From Microplitis mediator (lineage: Eukaryota; Arthropoda; Insecta; Hymenoptera; Braconidae), in contig NC_079969.1 of the NCBI RefSeq assembly GCF_029852145.1, positions 27,148,459 to 27,212,458 of the forward strand: a stretch of 64,000 nt of DNA. Reading direction: 5' to 3'. The notes beneath the pieces were generated by a model that was not told where the DNA came from, made no database searches, and saw only the letters and a list, made by a program, of their open reading frames with translations. This document shows positions 47,692 through 59,600 of the stretch, in pieces; the stretch's first letter is position 1; every line of letters begins with the position of its first letter. A program made the translations under genes and the position numbers.

Positions 47692-50600
47692 CTAATAAAG
47701 ACCGCAACCACGAAGATTATTGGCGATAATTACGTCTGTTACTGCGTCAAACACAAATTGAATGTTGTTTGTGTCCGTAGCGCAGGTCATGTGGCAGTAG
47801 ATCTCCTTTGTGGTCGACTTATTTTTCGCTTCAAATTGCGCCTGAATGTACGCCGCAGCTTCACTGTACTCTTGAGCTCCTGTTTATTTAATAAAATTAA
47901 TTATAAATTTTGTTTTCAGTATACCAGCAACGGAACTTAGTGTTCCAGTGTCTCTACAGCCATTGGAAAATGCCCCATACGGAAAAAGTATATATCCGTA
48001 TATATTCGGGAAAATCTGAATATATATTTTTTTCGGTTCCATGCGTTTTGAGCACCTGACAAAATATCCCCCACAAAATATCCCCAGTTTTGTGTCAGTT
48101 TTTTTCGCTTTTTTCACTATTTTTGCTTTCTTTTCATGGGGATATTTTGTCCGCAGATATTTTGTCGGGGATATTTTGTCAGGTGCTCAAAACGCCTGAT
48201 ACCATTTTTTTCGTACGGGGCCGCGAATTAATACACAGAAAAATAGTAAATTACACACTTAGGGAGAAAAGTAGGGCATTCTAACCCGCGTGTAATTGCC
48301 TGGCTTAGTTGAAGGCGAGTCCTAATTTTCTACGGGTGTGCATACAATTTTTCACCAGATCTACACCTGAAAGTTCAAATTTTTGTCTCTGCTTATGGAA
48401 ATAATGGCGCATGCGCTAATTTTTATCATTAGTTTTCTTATAAAAGGAAAGAATGACTTTTTTCTGTCTAAACAGGACAAGAATTCAAACTTTCGGTGCA
48501 GGTATGGTGAAAAATTGTATACGCCCTGATTTAAAATACTTATTGAAAAGTATTGAAAAAGATGAGAATTGAATACTTTTGAATAAATCCTATCCCACAA
48601 GGTTTTCATCTGGACATAAAATTAATAATTTTCAATTATATGGAATCTAAAAATAATATAATAATTTCTAAACTTCCGAAGAATTGAAAAAGATTCGAAT
48701 AAATTGACAGTTTTCAATCTTTCTGAATCCTTCTCAACACCAAAATAGTTACAAATTTTGGATCGAGTGTAGGATTGAAAAGAATTGACAGAAATTGAGA
48801 ATTTCCAGTCTTTCTGAATCTTTCTCAATACTAAAATAGTTTCTTATTTCAAATTATGACTTGAATTGAAATAAATTAAAATGAATTCACATTTTCGAAT
48901 CTTTTTGAATCTTTTTCAATAGAAAAATAGTTTCCACTCCACTTGGGAATTGGAAGGTATTGAAATGATGAAAGATTGAATTCTTTTCAATACTTTTGAA
49001 TTCCATTATAAGAATTAGAAAGTATTCAAATTATCGAAATTTCAATTCCATTTAATATTTTTCAAAATCTCCGTATGGATTGAAAAAAATTGAAATTATT
49101 TTCAATACTTTTCAATGAGTATTTTTAATCAGGACGGTCGGAATGTCTTACTTTCCTCCTTAAGTGTGTAATCTACTAATTCTTCGCGCAGACTGAAGAC
49201 ATTCAAAATTTAAGCTCTGATTCTTGTCATTTGTTTAGTAGTAATTTCAGAGTATTAATTTTATTTACGTAAATGACAGTTCTGACTTAGAAATTAATGT
49301 GAATAATAAATAGTATTTATAGCTTCTGCTTAATTATAAATTACAAATGACAATTTACGCTTACGTAAATTAACTTCTGACACTAAAACTTTAAGCTCCA
49401 ATGCAGGTGATAAGGAAAAATATTTTGTGTAACTCGGAATGAAAGACAATTTCAGACTGCGGGTGATGTCAGCCTTCACCCTGGTCTGAAATCGTCTTGT
49501 TTCATCCCTTGTCACACAATTTACTATTAAATAATTTCAAAAAAATATATAACGAGTAGAAGTAAACTCACCGTTGTATTCGGGGAAGCAGATAGTAAGC
49601 GATGACTTACGGATCTTTTCTTCAAACAAATCTTTTTTATTCAAAAATAAAATAATCGAAGTGTCCGTGAACCATTTGTTGTTGCATATTGAGTCGAATA
49701 ATTTAAGACTCTCTTGCATCCGATTCTAAAATCAATATTACAGATAAAACATTTAACTTTAAATATATATTTTTCGATTACGTAAATATTTATGTAACTG
49801 AGATAATGTTTATTAGTTTAAAACTGCGCGGCTAAAAATGGATTTGTTTTCTTTTTTTTTATCGCTATTTATAATAGTCTGCAGTCATTAATTGTCAAGG
49901 CTGAATAAAATTCGCGATTATTTTCATGGCGAAAAAAAAAATTTGCTCATAAAAACTTTTTTTTTACCATCAAAATTACTAACGTTCCAAAAAAGTTCCA
50001 TTTGAAGTTCTAATCTGTCTCATGTTTAGTTCCACATGCGGAACTTTTTTGGAACGAATTTTTTTTACACGAGAACAAAAGTGAAATTTATTATTCTAAA
50101 ATTTGGGTCCAAGATCTAGTTCCAGCCCTTGCCCAATCATGCAACCCATCGCGTCCACTTGGAATCAATCTCCCAACTCTTTACTGCCCACCCTCTCTAA
50201 TTGCAATTCGTCAGGCCTATTAAGTTTTAAAGTTACCAGCAGAGCATCTCGATCATAAATAATTGATAATAAATATCTCGACAAGCCGTTAAAGTCACGT
50301 AACACCCGAATAAACGGTTAGCTATCATGTCGACTGACAAAGCCCACACTTTACTCGATGTTAAATTGGCTCATAAATATAAAAGCTGAATGAAAATGGC
50401 CTATTAGAGCCGTACAACCGACTTAGACTTAAACTGCTACACCTAATCCTGTCAATTGATACATTGACACCTCGTTACGTCGATTTTATACGTCATAATA
50501 TAATATGAATGAAAGTCTTCCCACACGATCTGACCCGTCTAATTGATCCCTTCATTACGATTCATTCTACTCACTCTCCTACGAGCTGTCTCACCACACA

Positions 50601-53600
50601 CTTAAATACTCCCCACTATTTTTATTACCATAATTAACTATAAATAATTACTAAAAACTCGACATTCCACCTCATTAATTTATAATTATCTCCCTGATTA
50701 AACAACTGAATTCGAGCGAATTAAAAATTTTAATTCTGTTATATTCTGTCGAATTTTTCTGAACAGAATTCAATTGAATTGAAAATTTGAATTTGAATTA
50801 AACAGAATAAAAGCGATTTTAAAATTTCAATTCGTTTTAATTCAGTTTAATACGGATTCAAAACCAAAAATTGGAGAATTATTTTCGAATTAATCAGAAT
50901 TAAACCGAATAGAATTATTCAAATTCGTTTTAATTCGGACAAATTCTGGTTTTCCTGCCGAATTAACAGAATTTATCTGAATTAAATAGAATTAAAAATT
51001 TTAACTCTGTTATATTCTGTCGAATTCTGCAAAACAGAATTCATCTGAATTTAAAATTTGAATTTGAATTAAACAGAATAAAAGCGATATAAAAATTTCA
51101 AATTCGTTTTAATTCAGTTTAATTCGGATTCAGAACCAAAAATTGGAGAATTATTTTGGAATTAATCAAAATTAAACCGAATAGAATTATTCAAATTCGT
51201 TTTAATTTGGACAAATTCTGGTTTTCCTGCCGAATTAACAGAATTTATCTGAATTAAATAGAATTAAAAATTTAATTCTGTTTAATTCGATCGAATTCAG
51301 TTGTTTAATCAGGGCTATTACGATAAATTATTCCATAGATAAAATTATGTTCCGTGGGCAGTAAAAAGTTTGGGCTTCAAAATATAAATTTTTTTTTCTG
51401 TTCAAGTATGAGATACATCGGAAAAGTGTCTCATTATCTATAGGCTATAGTATACAGATAATCTGCACATATATTTATATAAATTTAAAAAAAACAGTAG
51501 AGTAAATCCAGAGACGTTTGCAACCTAGTTTTTTTAAACTATAAAAGAGACTATGGCTGTTGTCTCTAGACAATGACGTACATAAATTCTCATTACTAAA
51601 AATATTTATAAATATATCGCGTTACTAATTCCAAAAAGACATACATTTATCCAAAAAATTAAAGGAACGAGAAAATTTTGTAAATTTTTTAGTGATTGTT
51701 AGAGGCTGTTTCGTGAAAAATTATCGTATCGAAAAAGTAAAAAAAGAAAATTGAAGCTTGAAATCTCTAGTTTGAAGATCTTCCAGCAAAATATTTTTTT
51801 GAGCTACGGTTTTTGCGGAATCATAAGAAATAGCTCGAGACAAAATTGTTCTAAATTTTTCGGGTCTATGGGGCCGGGAAAATTTTTTTCAGAAAAATCA
51901 ATTCATGGCCCGTTTAGGAAATTTATTCGGCTACTTGTTTCTTTGTACAGCAATTTGCTGCTGAGATATCAGCCTTCAAATGAAAAAGGATCTTTTTGTA
52001 CGTTTGTATTTTAATACGCCTTAGATTTAGTCACTGAGTTTAAATCCAAAAGGGCATATAATTTTTTTTTTACTGCCGATCGCTTTGTAAATTTATTTTA
52101 AGGTAAGAGACCCAGTACCCGATCAAAGAATTAGTACCCGATGACTCATGTATTTGTATACATATTCATTAAATATATTTATACAAAAACATGAAGTGAT
52201 TTACTAGTTCCCTGGTCGAGTACTAGATCTTTTACCTTCTGGCTAAAATTAAAAAAAAAAAAAAAATTATACTCCCTTTTGGTTTTAAACTCAGTGACTA
52301 AACCTAAGGCATAAAAAATGTCCTTCCGAAATTAGTGGCGCGATATTTTATTAATTAAATGAATGAATTATTAATTATTAATGTAAATAAATTACCGTAG
52401 TCTCATCTTCATGTAAAACTTGATCATATTCAGACATTGCCACACAGAAGATAATTGCCGTGACGTCTTCAAAGCAGTGTATCCATTTTTTACGCTCACT
52501 TCGCTGACCGCCCACATCAAATAATCTGGAGACAAAATAATAACACATATTATATATAAGCCTACAAACTAACTTGCATATCTAACAAATTTATTAAGTA
52601 ACCAATTATTCTATTTAACATTTCACCGCTCATACTCTCATATATACTATTTATAACATATATACTGTGTAAAATTAAAACACACTTTTTACGCTCGTAC
52701 TTTATTCTATACGAAAAATTATTTTAATTGTTCAATTAAAATAATTAATTCATTTAATTAGTGGGTTCAATAATTTATTATCAATCAGCAGATTAATGGT
52801 TGCAATTAAAAATTCAATTTTATTTAAAATAGTGAAAATATTTAAATGAAATCATAAATTGTTGCATCAAAAATAAATTTTTTAGTGTCGGAAAAGTTTT
52901 AATGAAAGATCTGAGGTACCAATAAGTCACTCGGTATGAATATTTATATTTATATAGAATATGTATATAAAGAAGCACTTGAAAGAATGAACTTACTTAA
53001 AGTTGAGGTTCTTGAAAGAAAAGTGTACTTCAACTATTCCCGTTGTTTTGACTCGGGTCCTCAGAATATCTTGCTCCGTTGGCTGATAGTCTTTGGCTCC
53101 TAGTCGATCCAAGTCGTCCAAGAAGCTGCAATAAATCATATTTTTAATTACTCTTATAAAATAATTAAACTCTCTCTCCAGCTCAAGCCTAAAAAAAATC
53201 ATGTACCTGAAGATCTAAACGTTTTTCGTGAAAAAAAATAAAAACCAAAACGAAAGTTAAAATTCTGCTGGATCTAAATTTTTTAAATGTCTCGCATACG
53301 CGCTAATATGTCAGCTGGAAATTGCAGGCCACTCCTAACACCCCTTCAGCAGTCAAATTACATAAATTTTTAATTTTCATTGCGTGAAAAACGTTCCGTT
53401 CTTCAGATACATAAAAAATCCATATTTACAAAAGCAACGACTGAGTAAGTGAAAGTAAATCGATAAGAGTAAGTCTTCAATCAAGTGTTACAGCTCCCAT
53501 ATCAATGAGTCAAAAAGCTAACAAACATTTTCTAAGACGATCTCGATCTTTCACGATCTGGATGACGTCTATGGCAGCCTCCAGTTGCTTTGCTGCCCAA

Positions 53601-56600
53601 CCCCCAGGTAATTTATTCTGTTCCCAGTCCCCAGTTCCCGGTTCCTGGTTCCTATTCTCATTTTTTTTCATCATCATCATAAATACCAGGATCTAAAAAT
53701 CAGCCCAAAATAAAAACCTTCAGGTCAAGCCCGGAATTGAAAGCAAAGGCAAAGGGTAGGGCGGCGCCAGCATCAGTAACTTCACCACCACGTGACACGG
53801 GCGTGGCGTGACGTCATTCCAGATCAATACAACAGACTCCTATCCACTGTGCTCAACTGCTCGACTCAACTCTTAACTTATCTATCTATACATACATATA
53901 TATATCCACGCTCTACATTTCTACATGCAATATTATACCATCCATCTCTTTCCTTTATACTTGATCCCAATGCCGTTCCGGCATCTCATCTTCATCTCTA
54001 TCATCTCTACCCGATAGATATATAATACCCAGACCCAAACCCACCTACGCTTGACATCCACCTACGCTTCCTACTGCCACAACTAGTGTAACGTTCTGTT
54101 AAGTTACTAGTATACTAGCAACAGCAACAGCAATATCACTTTGCATCTCGACTGTACGTTTCTCACTCGAAGAAAATTAAATGTCGCACGGGATTTACCC
54201 TACTCTGGAGCTACACCTATCGGCTTCAAGGGAACGCGGCCAACCGAATCCCTTGATAGACTCCTGCTACAACTCGACATTTATATATATTTATATATTT
54301 ATATATGTACTTAAGACTAGTTTTGTTTTTTTAAATGATACTAAGGTTAGCAGACGTCTAATAATTTTTGGATTTTTTTAAGACGGTAAATTTGAAAAAA
54401 AAAAAAATTGCACATGTAGTTTTTAAAATTTTCTACATATGCAAATTTTTTTGCAATTGATTTGTTGAAAAAAAAATAAAAAAATTTTTAATTGTCTGAT
54501 AACTTCAGGATCATTTTTTTAAAACTGACATACATGGAGTTCATGGACCAAATTTCGCAAACACACATGACCTTCATGTATTAAAAAAAAAAATGTGATT
54601 TAAAAAAAGGACGTACTATTTAGCGGAATCGTTCAATTGATACTCATTACTTCTGCCAAAACATTCTTGCACACCGGCATCAGCCCACAGCCTCTTCATA
54701 GCAGCTAATAATTCTTCGCTAAATGGTTCTGTGTCTTCCATTCGTTGGATGACGTCAAATACCATTTTACCATCAGTCTGAAAAAAAAAAAAATAAATAA
54801 ATAAATAAATATTATTTTTCCTCGCTATTTGATAAGTCGAGTTTATTATTTTTAAACTTAATCTCTTATGACTCCGTCGCTGTGACTTTAAGTGTACGTG
54901 TGTACATACTTGGTATGTTATAATATATGTATGTGTATATATATTTAATAGAATTGAATGCTTCATTCATAAGTTAAGATAATCGTCGAAGCGTGGCAAA
55001 CCACATCCACAACGGGACTCAATGTCTTAGCGCCGCAATGAGTAATCATTGTAATGTTTTTTTTTTTTTTTTTTTTTTTTTAATGTGAGATTAAGTAAAA
55101 AAACTCGCTCATTTATTTCAATACCAATATTATTATTAATGCCAGCACTTTTTTTTGGGACTCAAGTAGTTTTTTTTGGGCTTAAGTTTGTTAAGTAAAA
55201 TTGATATCAAGTGTGTAATTTATTTTAAAGTGATAATTATAATTAAATATCATTATTATTATTTAAGAAAAAATTGCATCTGTAGTTTTTTAAATTTCCT
55301 ACATGTGGATTTTTTTATTTTTTTGGATTTGGTGAGTTGAAAAAAAAATCCGGAAATTGTTAATTGTCTGTTAACTTCAGGATTTTTAAGTTAGCTGAGG
55401 TCCAATAATCTTTGGATTTCTTTTTAAAAGATAAATTTATAAAAAAAAAATATTTGAAAAAAATGCACCTCTAGTTTTTTAAATTTCCTAGAAGTGCATT
55501 TTTTTATTTTTTGTTTTTTTTGGATTTGATGCATTGAAAAAAAAATCTGAAAATTGTTAATTGTCTGTTAACTTCAGGATATTAAATTTAGCCGTCCAAT
55601 GATGTTTTGATTTTTTTTTTTAACAATAAATTTATGAAAAAAAATATTTGAAAAAATTGAACCTTTAGTTTTTTAAATTTCCTAGATGTGTATTTTTTTA
55701 TTTTTTATTTTTTTGGATTTGGTGCGTTGAAAAAAAAATCCCAAAATTTTTAATTGTCTGTTAACTTTAGGATATTAAAGTTAGCCGAGGTCCAATAATC
55801 TTTGAATTTTTTTTTAAAGGATAAATTTATAAAAAAAAAATATTTGAAAAAATTGCACCTCTAGTTTTTTAAATTTCCTACATGTGCATTTTTTTATTTT
55901 TTATTTTTTTGGATTTTATGCGTTGAAAAAAAATCATAAAATTTTGAATTGTCTGTTAACTTTAAGATATTAAAGTGAGTCGAGGGCCAATGATGTTTTG
56001 ATTTTTTTTTTAAACATAAATTTATAAAAAAAAATATTTGAAAAAATTGCACCTCTAGTTTTTTAAATTCCCTACATGTGCATTTTTTAATTTTTAATTT
56101 TTTTTGATTTGATTTGTTGAAAAAAAAATATTTATGAGTGTGAATGTAGTAGACGTCAGACAAATTTTCAATTATAAATAAATCGAGTAAAAAATAAATA
56201 AAATAAAATTTTGAAAAAATGCACATTTCAAAAATCAAAAAATTACCAAGTGCATTTTTTATAAAAATTTCTTTTTTAATTATTTACTCTATTTATTTAT
56301 AATCATAAATTCGTCTGTCTGCTACTCACTCATTATTATTTACTTATACTGTAAGCAGTTAATTTACAAAATATAAAAGGGCACAACTTTAAAACGGTCG
56401 AAGACCTCGGCAACCTCGACCGTGTACTTGCTAAAGTTAATTATTTCACCTGTTGCAATCTCGCGCTTTTATTCAACTAAAATTTATCAACTAAATCAGT
56501 ATACAAAAAAAATACGTGAAATTACCTGTCGTTCATTTGATGAAAAATTAATTTCCAAATTTGGCATTGCTCTTAAAATAGCAACTAATGATTGTATCGT

Positions 56601-59600
56601 ATTGCTGTACACAACAGGCCTGTACTGCTTGAAGTCTTCCGGTGTAAATCCACTCTCGTGAATGATTCTATTAATAATTTACATATATATTTTAATATCT
56701 TCATTAATTCCATACTAATTATTTTATTAACATGAGTATTGAAAATTTTTAAAAAATAGACAAGATCACGTCATAAATTTTAATCATTAATGATGATTTT
56801 AATCATCATGTATGTTTTAAAAATTTATATGAATAAAAAGAGAAGTGACGTAAAAAGTCGCGTATAGAAAATAGCGATAATTTAAAACAATAAAGTTTGT
56901 CGAAAAATATTATGTCGCGTGTTTTTACAAGCATGCTTCACTACAACTGCTCACACTAGACCTCAAGTGTTAGTCTATGTGTCTAGTTATATATATGCTG
57001 GAATATAACGTGTTAATATCGATCTCTTGTTTTATATTCGCGGCTGTAATATAAGTAGAGGATGAGTCCGCAACAGTTTGTTCGTTAAATCCAAACTCTT
57101 TGTTATCAAATGTCTATTTTTCAGCTTAAGCTCTTATCAAAATTAATCAATACTCATATTAATTAATATATTTATCTAACATACTTCATCTGTTTCACGA
57201 TCGTACTTTTTCCAGACTCTCCAGCTCCTGAAAAATAAAATAACTCATTAGTAAGACAGTTTAAAGTTTTGGAATCCGAGGAAAAAATTCAAATATTAAT
57301 GGAGTAAAAAATTTCATTGCTACTAGAATTTATTTTATAGGCGGATATGACGTACACTGAGAGAAAAGTCGATAGTCATTTTAACTAAAAAGACTTTAAC
57401 TATTTAAAATTAGTTACTGGTACTAATGCGTTAGTAAGGCTAACTATTCAGTAGTTGCTCAAACTAAAAAAAAATTAATTAAAGCAACTAAAATTTTTCA
57501 GTCTCCGAAAATTGTTGTTTTAACTAAAAAAATTTAGTTGATAGTATATGAATTTTAAAATTAACTATAACTTAATTTTTTTAGTGTATGTAAATAAAAA
57601 TTGTTTTTATTATAACTGCTGATTTAAAGTTAAAATAAAATAGTTGTTATAAATATAAATCTAGTTAATAGAACTAAAATTTTCAAGTTACTCCAATTGA
57701 GTTAAATGTAGGCAGGAAATGGATTTTTAATTTTTTTTCAAAACTTAATGATTGAGTAAATAAATGTTTTTAAATCGCCAAAAAGTTTTTATCAAAAACT
57801 TTTTCTCGAACATATTTTTTTTGCAAGATTATTTTTTTCTAATAAAATTATTTTTCAAAGAATTTTTTTTTCCAAAAAATTTGTTATCTTAATTTTTTTA
57901 GAAAACTTTAGTTGTTAAAAATATTTTGAAAATAGAAATACATATTTATATCAATTATTTAAGATAAATTGGAATACTTAAACTGAACTGTCGTACATAA
58001 ATTTTCGATTTAAGCATAAAAATATGTTGACTTGAGAAAAAAAATTTTGATTCAAGATAAAAATTGTAAGATAATTATTTACTTGGTGCAAGAAGATTTT
58101 TCTTGAATCAAGAACATTTTTACTTGATTTGAGTTAACTTTTTTCGATGTAGTTATAATTCGCAAAAATATCGGATAATTTTAAAAACCATTTAGGATCA
58201 ATATTAATAGCTGACAAAAGTTTTTCCTTTAGCTAATAAGGTTCTTCATTTGTACGTTATCAAAACCTAAATGCGTCTTTCAAATTTTAGTTTGTCTACA
58301 CTGTAAAATATTATTGGACTCGGTGTAGTGTAAATGTCTGTGTAAAAATTGTGGTGTGAAAATTACACTAAATATTGTATTAAATTTAAGCGGTGTGAAT
58401 TAGAAATTTTTCCTCTGTCAAGCGTGTAAATGTGTAATTTATGTTTAAATTTTGCGTTTAAGGCAAATAATCATAAAAAAATTAAAATGTTCAAAACACG
58501 AGTTAATATTTAAATAAAATTGCTTAAACCAAGAGAAAAATTTCTTGAGAGAAAACATATGTATGGAGGAGAGGAAAGTCACCGATACCAGACAGCAGTA
58601 GCGGGAGTAGTTCGATGCTCGCCACGAGATCGCGCCCAGCCGCTGTGTAGTGTCCCTGGCAAGATATATATCTCAGAACTGTTAAATTCCAAGGTTAAAA
58701 ACAATTTCGGCATCAGTACAACTCTGTCATTTGACAAAGCGATACTTACATTTTTGGATTGTATTATAGTTTATCCTATATTACATCAAGACATTAATAT
58801 TTATTATTAATGGTTCAATAAATAATTTATCTTTAAAATTTAACTTGAACTTTCAAAAAAAAATTAATTCTAATCAAAACTCTATAGAGTCTCTACTTAA
58901 TAATTAAAACCATGTGAATGGTATATTTTTGCGAAAAAAAAATTATTTAATTAATGGATTTAACTAAAAAATATTCATTGAATTAACTAAAAAAACATTG
59001 TAATGATACTTGATATTTTTGTTTGCTTTAATGAAAGAGTTATAGATGAATTAACTACCTAAGTTCAGTTTAAAAAATTAAAAATTATTAATTGAATACA
59101 AGTTTAAAAATCAGTTACATTGACTATTTATATAGTTAATTGAACTAAAAAATATTTAACATAACTATTTAGAGATATTTATAATAACTATCTATTGGTG
59201 TTGTAGTAACTCCGAAAAAATAGTTAAAGCGCTATTTAACTGTCATTTTATAGTTAGATTTACTGGATTTTTCTCTCAGTGTAGAAGCGGAACTTGCTTT
59301 CCTGCTCACCGCAGTCTCCCTTTTTTTTTATTTAAAAAAGCTCTCGGTTAAGTTGCCTTCTATAATAGACTCGCAATTCGCAATTCTCATTCTCATTCTC
59401 AGTCATATTTTACATTAAACTTAACTCTGGTTACTCCAATACTCGATTGAAAATCCGCGTGTCATAAATAGTAAATAAATTTCATTTATTTATTTATATA
59501 AAAAAAAAAAATAAATAAATAAAAATAAATTTAAACCTGAGTAATAAAAATTCAAACACGTAAAAATTAAATATAAAATATATATAAGATTTATCGGTAT

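Noticed and set aside
47880..49571. Alternative final exons for G-alpha-o, as in vertebrate GNAO1
   Set aside because: No second copy of the exon 7/8 coding sequence is visible in the intron or downstream.
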